Source of the DNA: UMGS1851 sp900555605
GTDB lineage: Bacteria > Bacillota > Clostridia > UBA1212 > UBA1255
NCBI GenBank assembly: GCA_902472555.1
Contig: CABROF010000086.1
Coordinates: 1 to 11,283 of the forward strand
Direction of reading: 5' to 3'
Length of the DNA stretch: 11,283 bases
The notes below the pieces were generated by a model. The model saw only the letters and a program-made list of their open reading frames with translations, was not told where the DNA came from and searched no databases. This document shows, one piece after another, positions 1-5,808 of the stretch (positions are counted from its first letter, which is position 1; every line of letters starts with the position of its first letter). Both the position numbers and the translations under genes were made by a program.

Positions 1-2
1 TC

Positions 3-1703
3 ACTGATACCGTGATCGGTACGAGTGTTATGGGCAATGAAATTAAGCTTTCCGAGATTCTTGAATTCGGCATTGTATCAGAGCAGGCAGCAACTTTTGC
101 TAACCGTGAAGCAGCAATCAAAGCCGTTAATGGCGCAAAGAAACTCAACGCAGGCTATAGTGAAGAGCAGACTATGGCAGTGACTGATGAGAAGTCCTAC
201 TTCGCACTGGTCGTTTATATGCCCACTACTGTAGACAATGAGGCAAACTATCGTGGAGATGTTGTGCCTTCTATCGACCTTGGCGTAACGCTCTTTGCTA
301 CTCAGACCCCGTATGAGAATGATAGTTTTGGCAATGATTATGATATAAATGCGGTTAATCCGGATGCTCGCGTAGACGAGCTGACTCGTCAAGGGTACGC
401 TGCCGTTAGCACTGAGACTGCGTTTAAGGCTGCGGTTACGGAAGGAAAGAGTATCGTTCTGAACGGTAACATTACCCTGAATGGTCGCAACAATCTTCCT
501 GAGAATATGGTTGTGGACGGCAACGGATATACCATTACGATCAATACGCTGAACGACCTTTCCGGAAAGAACATTACTATTAAGAACGCTGCATTTAAAA
601 AAGGCGACACTTGGGGGATATCAACCGGCAGCGCTACCTATGAAAACTGTGTATTTGAAGGCATCTCCCCTTATATTACTCCGAATACAAATTTGGCGAT
701 TACCGTAAAAGACTGTACCTTTAACAATACCATGCTTCAGATTGCGTGGTCCGAGGGTGAGAAGGCAGATCCTACGTCTACAGTTACCACTATTACCGGC
801 AACACCTTCAACTATACTGCGGGTGACGATCACGGTCATGCAATTGCCTTGAATACCATTGGCGTCAGCACGGATTACTCGGCACTCACCATCACAGGTA
901 ATACTTTTAATAACAAGGGAGTAGAGGCATGTAGTGCATTGCTTATCTATAACGATGATACAAATGCAGTTGTACTTCCTACTTACTCTAATAACAGAGA
1001 GGTTCATGCGACTCTCGGAACGAATAATAACGGCACCTGGAATAAGGTTTCCAAAACCGATAGAGCTTATGTTGAAATGATTTTCGGCGATCGGGTTAGT
1101 TATTCAAATAACGATAAACTGAAATCTCTTTCCGTTGCGACAGTTGATGAATTGATGCTTTTGAATGATTTGGACATCGCTGGGGTTATTGCCCATAACG
1201 AAAGCTATATATGCAACATTACGATTACCGATGATATTGATATGTCAGGCGTTGCATGGAGATCAATGAACGGTCACTTTGTCAATATTGACGGACAGGG
1301 ACATACCATCAGCAATCTGACTTGTATGCAGGGAAAATCCGGAAAATCCGGATTTGTCTCTTATCTCGGTGGCGGTAAAATCACAAACCTCACTCTGAAC
1401 AATGTGACCGCTTCCGGCTGTCAGGCAGGCGCGTTCGCAGGACAGGTAGAAGGCGGCACAATCGATGCTTGTGCATTAAAAGGAACTGTTACGATCACAT
1501 GGGAACAGTGCGCGGGGCCATATAACGAGACTTGGAATGCCATCGGTGCACTTGTCGGCTGGAACAGTAATGGTACGGTTGGAGAAGTTAACACTTCCGG
1601 TGCAGCGATTAAATTAGTTAAAGGCGGTATGGATGATGCAACCGTAGAGGATGCTAAAACTTACTGGACGGGCACTGATCTTGTCGGCGCATATGTAAAG
1701 TAA
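3..1703 (+). CDS. Secreted TasA/camelysin-like surface protein with beta-helix and GLUG-like repeats (5' partial)
   Basis: The reading frame is open from the first complete codon at base 3, so the N terminus, presumably with a SipW-type signal peptide, lies outside the window. The visible start (to about base 350) resembles the end of a TasA/camelysin domain: beta-rich, closing with LFATQTPYENDSFGNDYD, a pattern I associate with SipW-dependent proteins of Clostridia. Bases 414-1046 encode short beta rungs with recurring ITGNTFNY / ITGNTFNN / VKDCTFNN / YENCVFEG units, typical of a right-handed parallel beta-helix (pectate-lyase-like fold). Bases 1200-1620 hold a second repeat set (IDGQGHTISNLT, GGGKITNLTLNNVTAS, GAFAGQVEGGTIDAC, GALVGWNSNGTVGEV) resembling GLUG motifs. 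No LPXTG motif or C-terminal membrane anchor is present, so it is probably released or incorporated into an extracellular matrix. The role as adhesin, matrix component or glycan-binding protein is inferred; no catalytic residues were identified. The next gene also carries a SipW-type motif. Confidence 0.8.
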   Translation, partial: TDTVIGTSVMGNEIKLSEILEFGIVSEQAATFANREAAIKAVNGAKKLNAGYSEEQTMAVTDEKSYFALVVYMPTTVDNEANYRGDVVPSIDLGVTLFATQTPYENDSFGNDYDINAVNPDARVDELTRQGYAAVSTETAFKAAVTEGKSIVLNGNITLNGRNNLPENMVVDGNGYTITINTLNDLSGKNITIKNAAFKKGDTWGISTGSATYENCVFEGISPYITPNTNLAITVKDCTFNNTMLQIAWSEGEKADPTSTVTTITGNTFNYTAGDDHGHAIALNTIGVSTDYSALTITGNTFNNKGVEACSALLIYNDDTNAVVLPTYSNNREVHATLGTNNNGTWNKVSKTDRAYVEMIFGDRVSYSNNDKLKSLSVATVDELMLLNDLDIAGVIAHNESYICNITITDDIDMSGVAWRSMNGHFVNIDGQGHTISNLTCMQGKSGKSGFVSYLGGGKITNLTLNNVTASGCQAGAFAGQVEGGTIDACALKGTVTITWEQCAGPYNETWNAIGALVGWNSNGTVGEVNTSGAAIKLVKGGMDDATVEDAKTYWTGTDLVGAYVK

Positions 1704-1715
1704 TAACAAATTAGT

Positions 1716-1738
1716 CCGTTCTCCCAAAGGGAGAACGG
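1716..1738. repeat. Perfect 10-bp stem-loop after the surface-protein gene
   Basis: CCGTTCTCCC (1716-1725) and GGGAGAACGG (1729-1738) form a perfect 10-bp stem with an AAA loop, 12 bases after the stop codon. There is no T tract on either side, so a simple intrinsic terminator is not supported. It may stabilise the 3' end of the upstream message or attenuate read-through into the LysM gene. Its last two bases are also the first two of the next hairpin. Confidence 0.75.
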
Positions 1739-1784
1739 CAATCAAAGGGCATAAGCCAAATACTGTTTGTGCCTTTTGATTGCC
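1737..1784. repeat. Long stem-loop immediately before the LysM gene
   Basis: Bases 1737-1751 (GGCAATCAAAGGGCA) pair with 1770-1784 (TGCCTTTTGATTGCC) through 15 positions with one G-U pair. Weaker pairing can extend the stem inward (1752-1756 with 1765-1769) to about 20 pairs around an 8-base loop. It abuts the previous hairpin and ends 17 bases before the AAGGAG ribosome site of the next gene. No T run follows. A processing, stabilising or translation-control element is plausible but inferred. Confidence 0.7.
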
Positions 1785-1801
1785 GGGAAAATATGAATCA
1801 A

Positions 1802-1807
1802 AAGGAG
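1802..1807 (+). promoter_or_regulatory. Ribosome binding site that fixes the LysM protein start
   Basis: AAGGAG lies 9 bases before the ATG at 1817. The in-frame GTG at 1769 (inside the hairpin) and the ATG at 1793 have no comparable site, so 1817 is the best start. Confidence 0.8.
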
Positions 1808-1816
1808 ACGTCTTTT

Positions 1817-3043
1817 ATGAACGGTGAGTTTATGATAATCGCGCTTATTATCGCAACGGCTATGCTTGTTTTATTGATTGCGAAGCTAACATCTTTAATG
1901 AAAGCATTTAAAGAGGACGCCCGATACATTTGCTATAAAATGGACCATGCCGACAGCTACAAGGAATACCGCCGCTGGCGCGGCGAGCTGCGGTGTCATT
2001 ACCTCATGCGGATCCCCTTTGTCAACGAAAAGAATGTGATGCGCATATACCGTTTCTTCTTTCGCAGAGGCGATCACGCGAAGAAGGAAGAACGCAAGGA
2101 CAGCATTGTTCCGCTGCTCATGCCGTCCCTCCTTTGCCTCTGCATCTGCCTTGTCTGCGTATGCGGAATGACATGGGCATGGTACTCCGCAAGCGTTCAG
2201 ACTCCCCCGCAGAAGATGACGGCTGCATATTATGAAGTGACCGTGGAATCGGTCGTTGACGGTGATCATAAAATTAATAAGCAGCCAAACGGCGGCTATG
2301 AATTGAAAGCCGAAACTACTTATACGGTCAAGCTAAATGCGGCCGGCTCTGTAAAGGAATGCGGCGGTTACTGCTTGATCGAAAATGAGGACAAATCCGT
2401 TACGTACTGCACCCAAACCTTTAAGCCCGGCGAAAGCATCACGATCACGCTGCTGATTACAGAAACCGATACATACACCTTTACCGGCGTTTGGGGCAGC
2501 ATCAAACAAGATGTGCCAGAAGAGCAAATTATCCATGATATAGCAACAGACGCGGAGAATACAGTCGACGCGTCAGTCCATGAGCCAAACATGGTTCCCG
2601 TCATCGACAATACAACGCCTGGTCCCATTCCCGCCGAGCCTTCGACAGAAACAGAAATAAGCGATGCCTATACCGTGCAGTCAGGCGATACGCTGTTCGG
2701 TATCGCAAAGAAATACGGCGTAACTGTCGCAAAGCTCGCGGCCTATAATGGCCTTGCCGACCCGGATGTGATCCGCATCGGTCAGATCATCAAAATCCCA
2801 CCGGAGGATTGGGAAATCCCTGCCGCTGATTCAAACTTATCAGAACAGCCGGAGTTGAATGTATCGTCCGAACCGATGGAAAGCATTTCGGATACTTTAG
2901 AAACATCGCAATCAAATAGGGAAAATATGCTGGAAGAACAGAAAACGACGGATAACTCTACTGCTTCCGATTCAATATCCTCGGGAGAACCGGAAACGGA
3001 TTCTACGGAAGATTCCTCCGCCGCTGAGTCGGGAAATGCATGA
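1817..3043 (+). CDS. SipW-type membrane segment / LysM domain cell-wall-binding protein
   Basis: This 408-residue protein is chosen to start at ATG 1817 because of the AAGGAG site; a longer frame from GTG 1769 is possible. Residues 5-25 form a first membrane helix. A basic, aromatic segment follows (about 30-95, with YRRWRGELRCHYLMRIPF), probably cytoplasmic. A second hydrophobic stretch (97-120) runs into GMTWAWYSASVQTPPQK, which resembles the GGTxAWFxD signature at SipW/TasA-type signal peptides; this helix carries five cysteines in ten residues (107-116). A beta-rich domain (about 135-235) follows, then one canonical LysM repeat (285-328: YTVQSGDTLFGIAKKYGV ... IGQIIKIPP), which in known families binds GlcNAc-containing peptidoglycan or chitin. 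The tail (335-408) is Ser/Thr/Glu-rich and likely disordered. Inferred topology is N-out, loop in, C-out. With the preceding gene it suggests a matrix or surface structure linked to the wall. Confidence 0.85.
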   Translation: MNGEFMIIALIIATAMLVLLIAKLTSLMKAFKEDARYICYKMDHADSYKEYRRWRGELRCHYLMRIPFVNEKNVMRIYRFFFRRGDHAKKEERKDSIVPLLMPSLLCLCICLVCVCGMTWAWYSASVQTPPQKMTAAYYEVTVESVVDGDHKINKQPNGGYELKAETTYTVKLNAAGSVKECGGYCLIENEDKSVTYCTQTFKPGESITITLLITETDTYTFTGVWGSIKQDVPEEQIIHDIATDAENTVDASVHEPNMVPVIDNTTPGPIPAEPSTETEISDAYTVQSGDTLFGIAKKYGVTVAKLAAYNGLADPDVIRIGQIIKIPPEDWEIPAADSNLSEQPELNVSSEPMESISDTLETSQSNRENMLEEQKTTDNSTASDSISSGEPETDSTEDSSAAESGNA

Positions 3044-3091
3044 TAGCAGCGAGTTAAGTGAGAAAAAACAAAAGTGACGAAAGCCTTCTTA

Positions 3092-3115
3092 TGTGAATTT
3101 TTACATTTTTGTGAA
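3092..3115. repeat. Twin TGTGAA direct repeats around a promoter-like -35
   Basis: TGTGAA occurs at 3092-3097 and again at 3110-3115, 18 bases apart, separated by an AT-rich stretch that includes the candidate -35 element. The spacing (nearly two helical turns) would suit a dimeric regulator, but two hexamers in AT-rich DNA can also arise by chance. Confidence 0.3.
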
Positions 3116-3128
3116 CGAATTCTATATG
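3100..3128 (+). promoter_or_regulatory. Candidate sigma-A promoter upstream of the transposase remnant
   Basis: TTTACA (3100-3105) and TATATG (3123-3128) are separated by exactly 17 bases and match the -35 and -10 consensus at 5/6 and 4/6 positions. It reads towards the transposase remnant and, further on, the AraC gene. No intact gene lies directly behind it, so it may be left from a lost gene or from the insertion event. Confidence 0.4.
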
Positions 3129-3185
3129 TTTTGAAATATGCAGTGAAACACAATGTTACAAGAACAGCAGATCGCTTTCGGGTAA

Positions 3186-3461
3186 GTAGGGCATAAGACG
3201 TTGTTTGAACAGGGCTTGGATGAGAATGAGATTATTTACAAACGGATAGGAATTGCGACACCGAGGCACAACGGAAAGGTAGAAAGACAGCCTCGGATAG
3301 ATGCGCGGAGATTTTACAAAAAGATGCGTACGTACAATTTGGAGGATAGCCGCTGGCAGCCGGCAAAATACAACCAAAAGTCGAATGGAGCTGTAAAAAT
3401 CCGTCTGGGCTTCAAGCGTCCGGACGAAGTTCTGGAAGATTATCTATGCGTAATGTTTTAA
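3186..3461 (+). pseudogene. C-terminal remnant of an integrase-core (IS481/IS3-like) transposase
   Basis: The frame is open only from the stop at 3183-3185 to the TAA at 3459-3461, about 91 codons, where a full transposase has 300 or more. It retains the signature TPRHNGKVER, whose Glu is the third residue of the DDE catalytic triad, followed by a typical tail (RFYKKMRTYNLED, KSNGAVKIRLGFKRPDEVLEDYL). The two upstream Asp residues and the N-terminal helix-turn-helix are missing, so it cannot be active. No ribosome site precedes it. A TTG at 3201 could formally start an 86-residue product, but I read it as debris. Bases 3160-3185 hint at further decayed coding sequence in another frame. Family choice between IS481 and IS3 rests on recall of this C-terminal pattern. 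Confidence 0.75.
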
Positions 3462-3480
3462 TGAACTAAGATTATAAGGG

Positions 3481-3511
3481 GGGGCTTTCCCCAAAGAATG
3501 GGAAAAACCCC
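3481..3511. repeat. GC-rich stem-loop after the transposase remnant
   Basis: GGGG (3481-3484) pairs with CCCC (3508-3511), and TTTCCC (3486-3491) pairs with GGGAAA (3500-3505). C3485 faces A3506-A3507 as a small internal mismatch, and the loop is CAAAGAAT. It could end transcription from the former element, but no T tract follows. Confidence 0.55.
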
Positions 3512-3537
3512 GGGATGATATTATATCGCAAAGCACG

Positions 3538-3564
3538 TTGTCAAGGCCGGTCTACCCTTGACAA
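3538..3564. repeat. 9-bp inverted repeat TTGTCAAGG / CCTTGACAA
   Basis: TTGTCAAGG (3538-3546) and CCTTGACAA (3556-3564) are perfect inverted copies with a 9-base spacer. It may be a transposase-binding subterminal repeat at the IS end, or a regulator site. TTGACA at 3558-3563 also equals a consensus -35, but I see no convincing -10 at the right distance. Confidence 0.6.
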
Positions 3565-3595
3565 GGCAGAGTCATCTAAAAAGTGTAAACGATCA

Positions 3596-3623
3596 TTGAC
3601 GACTGTACAGACTTGCCTATCCT
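3596..3623 (+). promoter_or_regulatory. Candidate promoter for the AraC-family gene
   Basis: TTGACG (3596-3601) and TATCCT (3618-3623) lie 16 bases apart. The -10 falls inside the inverted repeat at 3606-3640, which would suit autoregulation. An alternative -10 is TATGAT at 3657-3662, with only a poor -35. Neither choice is firm. Confidence 0.3.
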
Positions 3624-3640
3624 GAAAAAGAAAGTCTGTA
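3606..3640. repeat. Inverted repeat TACAGACTT / AAGTCTGTA upstream of the AraC gene
   Basis: TACAGACTT (3606-3614) and AAGTCTGTA (3632-3640) are perfect 9-base inverted copies with 17 bases between them, ending 64 bases before the regulator's start codon. It could be an operator bound by the AraC-type protein or another regulator, or a leader hairpin. Confidence 0.5.
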
Positions 3641-3704
3641 GACATCAGAAAAATTCTATGATATTATTTTTTTATGAAACAAGAGAACACGAGGTGATTC
3701 AGAT

Positions 3705-4559
3705 ATGTATGAGGTCATCCGTTGTGACAGTATCGATGAGCCCCATGACGTCATCAACAAACAAATCATCAGTAATATCAGACTGCCCTTTTTTGTGACT
3801 TCTACAGGATATTACAGAGAGGGCAAGCTTTTTAACTGCGTACATCACGGATTCAGCAGCTTTTGTGTGCTGCTGACACTGGAGGGGAGCGGCAGGGTTA
3901 CATATCGAAATAAGACGAAATCTGTCGGGCCGGGGGATACTATTTTTACGAGCAACCGAGAGGTTACGAAGGTGGAATGCGCAGGTCAGCAGTGGCGCTT
4001 CTGCTTTATGAATATCGGAGGCACCTTGTGCGAATATTATGAAAACTTGTGGAATGAGAATGAATTTCACATCATTTCTTGTGAGGATACGGAGGAATGT
4101 GAGGGCCTGCTTCTGAAGATAAACAGCAATATCAATGTCCCGTACCTGGAAAATGAGCTGCGGATCAATATGTATATCACACAGTTTCTGAGCACTTTGC
4201 TGTGCAGCCGCGGTATCATATATCAGCGGTCATATCCCCAGTGGCTTGTGGACAGTATGAATTACATTCATGAAAACTATGCTTCCGAGTCTAAAATATC
4301 GGAGCTTGCAGCCCGGCATTATATGGACAGAACGTATTTTTCACGCCAATTCAAAAAATATCTCGGTAAGACGCCGAAGGAATATCAGATTCAGTGCAGA
4401 TTGGAACAGGCAGCATGTCTTCTGCAGACGACGGATTATTCGCTGGTGGAGATTGCCGATATGACCGGCTTTGCTTCTCAGAGCTTTTTTACGAAGATGT
4501 TCAAACGCGCGTATGCAATCGTACCGTCGGAGTACAGACGGATTCGGCTGCGATATTGA
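3705..4559 (+). CDS. AraC-family transcriptional regulator
   Basis: The protein has 284 residues, a typical length for two-domain AraC regulators. The start at ATG 3705 is supported by GAGGTG at 3691-3696 (8-base spacing). The N-terminal part (about 20-165) is a cupin-like ligand-sensing domain, with the FCVLLTLEGSGRVTYRNK and VGPGDTIFTS segments typical of AraC arabinose-binding-type domains. The C-terminal part (182-284) carries two helix-turn-helix motifs: ISELAARHYMDRTYFSRQFK (198-217) and, around 246-279, SLVEIADMTGFASQSFFTKM ending in PSEYRR. Relatives sense sugars or other small molecules and activate nearby transport or catabolic genes; the ligand cannot be read here and no sugar-use gene is adjacent. 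It sits between the IS scar and the envelope operon, whose promoter lies 148 bases after its stop codon, so regulating that operon is possible but unproven. It may have come with the surface locus or lost its original partner genes. Confidence 0.92.
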   Translation: MYEVIRCDSIDEPHDVINKQIISNIRLPFFVTSTGYYREGKLFNCVHHGFSSFCVLLTLEGSGRVTYRNKTKSVGPGDTIFTSNREVTKVECAGQQWRFCFMNIGGTLCEYYENLWNENEFHIISCEDTEECEGLLLKINSNINVPYLENELRINMYITQFLSTLLCSRGIIYQRSYPQWLVDSMNYIHENYASESKISELAARHYMDRTYFSRQFKKYLGKTPKEYQIQCRLEQAACLLQTTDYSLVEIADMTGFASQSFFTKMFKRAYAIVPSEYRRIRLRY

Positions 4560-4706
4560 AGAGTATGCATATAACGAATCCTTGCTGAACCGATATAGAG
4601 AAATGCTGGGAGCGGGCTTTGTCGTGTTTCGGCTTCACGAATGAATGTCAAATTACCGGGGAGATCTCCGCAAGCTGGAGAAGCATCCTTCCGGGCTGGG
4701 ACAGCA

Positions 4707-4735
4707 TTGTACCAAACTGTTTTTTATGGTATACT
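4707..4735 (+). promoter_or_regulatory. Strong sigma-A promoter with extended -10 for the envelope operon
   Basis: TTGTAC (4707-4712), a 17-base spacer and TATACT (4730-4735), with TG at 4727-4728 giving an extended -10 (TGnTATACT). Transcription would start near 4742, leaving a leader of only about 19 bases before the ATG at 4761. This is the best promoter match in the window. The 4560-4706 stretch before it shows no convincing gene. Confidence 0.7.
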
Positions 4736-4760
4736 AACGGCGACTTCATAACAGGTTAGG

Positions 4761-5768
4761 ATGACGTTTGTGAGAAATTTATGGGTATATAAAAGGAAAA
4801 CCTTTATAGCCGCCATTGCACTGGTCATGGTGCTCGTGCTTGCTGTTGTGTTTGTCAGCCGTTTCAGAGAAGATAAACTTGATAAAGACGCAGATTCGTC
4901 CGGCGCGGAGGATCTGTCGGAGATGTATAATGTTTCCCGATTTTTTTTCAGAATCTATTATCCCAAGGGGTGGGAAGCCGACAGCGGTGCGTACCAGTTC
5001 ATGAAGGACCCCGACACAGGATTGGTTTTTGTGCTTTATCCGCTGATGGAGGACCCTGCCGCTGCTACGCCCGCCGGTTCTTCCCCATCTCCCGGAACGC
5101 CCGCTGCCGACAGGACGCCGGGCGGGGCTTCTGATGCCGTGGGTTCGGAAGAGGAACAGAACATGATCCGGGATCCATCCTTTACGATATCTATTTTTTA
5201 TAAAAATTATCCGCCGGAATTAGATCCGCTGTCCACTGCGCCTCCTGCTGCAGGTGCCCAAACCCAGCAGCCCGGCAGTACGTCCGGAAACGAGGCGGAA
5301 GCCGGCACGAACGGCAGTGCCGGACAGTCTTTGCAGCCTGCGCAGCCGGGGACCTCGGCCCGGCTGCCGGAGGATAATTCCCTTCTGGACCGGGTGGCCG
5401 AGATGGTGCTGCAGCAATGGACTGCAGAGAAATCGGAAGCAGGAAACAAAACGTATACCTTTGGGAAATTGGATTATTACGAGACAGAAAATATCCGTTT
5501 TAAAACCTTTTCTTATTCCTATACGGATTCCCCGCAGGAAAATGGGGGGGACGGCACACAGGAGAGCCCGGCGGATACAGCCGGCGGAGAGAACAGCAGC
5601 CAAAACAGGGCGCGGACGGGAAAGGTATATATCGCCGTGCGCAGCATGGCGTATTATATTGTCGTATGCGAAGGCGCAGGCGACGCGTCGGATGCGGTGC
5701 AGGGCAGATACTGGAGAACCTTTGCTCACGTGCTGGATTCTATGGTATTTACGGTATTTGACCATTGA
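4761..5768 (+). CDS. Membrane-anchored extracellular protein of unknown function
   Basis: I do not recognise this 335-residue protein. A basic N terminus is followed by one membrane helix (about 14-33), so the rest is probably outside the cell. The remainder alternates ordered, aromatic-rich segments (55-97, 138-152, 205-255, 287-335) with three low-complexity inserts rich in Pro, Gly, Ala, Ser and Thr (about 98-133, 155-205 and 256-286). The ordered parts, such as FFFRIYYPKGWEAD near the start and HVLDSMVFTVFDH at the end, recall the 'P-x-GW ... SF' layout of PsbP/DUF1795-like folds with enlarged loops; this is a weak inference. The ATG at 4761 has only a weak AGG at 4753-4755; GTG 4770, with AGG 4758-4760 upstream, is an alternative start. 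It is the first gene behind the 4707 promoter and sits 40 bases before the foldase gene. A role in envelope assembly is suggested by context alone. Confidence 0.8.
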   Translation: MTFVRNLWVYKRKTFIAAIALVMVLVLAVVFVSRFREDKLDKDADSSGAEDLSEMYNVSRFFFRIYYPKGWEADSGAYQFMKDPDTGLVFVLYPLMEDPAAATPAGSSPSPGTPAADRTPGGASDAVGSEEEQNMIRDPSFTISIFYKNYPPELDPLSTAPPAAGAQTQQPGSTSGNEAEAGTNGSAGQSLQPAQPGTSARLPEDNSLLDRVAEMVLQQWTAEKSEAGNKTYTFGKLDYYETENIRFKTFSYSYTDSPQENGGDGTQESPADTAGGENSSQNRARTGKVYIAVRSMAYYIVVCEGAGDASDAVQGRYWRTFAHVLDSMVFTVFDH

Positions 5769-5808
5769 TACGGACGGTTAGGGCATCGTATATTTTTTTA
5801 TAAAGGCG

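Larger units (their letters stand above)
3186..3563 (+). mobile_element. Insertion-sequence remnant with a possible right terminus
   Basis: The transposase scrap is followed by a noncoding stretch with a hairpin and then the inverted repeat at 3538-3564. Read on the minus strand from 3563 inward, the sequence begins TGTCAAGGGTAGACC, consistent with the 5'-TGT ends of IS481-type elements. I therefore place the putative right end near 3563. I found no matching left end in the window, so the left part of the element seems deleted. The family and the end are inferred. The stretch 3462-3704 otherwise holds only the repeats and promoter-like sites listed here. Confidence 0.4.

Noticed and set aside
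1716..1784. Intrinsic terminator between the two surface-protein genes
   Set aside because: Both stems are strong but neither is followed by a T tract on either strand, so they are listed as structured repeats instead.
1769..1816. GTG 1769 as the start of the LysM protein
   Set aside because: It lies inside the long hairpin without a Shine-Dalgarno site; ATG 1817 has AAGGAG at good distance.
3201..3461. An intact small gene of 86 codons in the scar region
   Set aside because: The sequence is the tail of an integrase-core transposase without its catalytic Asp residues or DNA-binding domain, and no ribosome site precedes it.
4513..4644. Short plus-strand frame (about 43 codons) running from inside the AraC gene end into the spacer
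   Set aside because: It looks mildly protein-like towards the end (AGFVVFRLHE), but has no ribosome site and overlaps the AraC gene in another frame; I could not link it to a family.
5220..5765. Minus-strand 181-codon frame and the plus-strand frame 5254-5781 inside the 4761-5768 gene
   Set aside because: GC-rich shadow frames with many Arg codons; they lack ribosome sites and conflict with the promoter-supported gene that has a membrane anchor.
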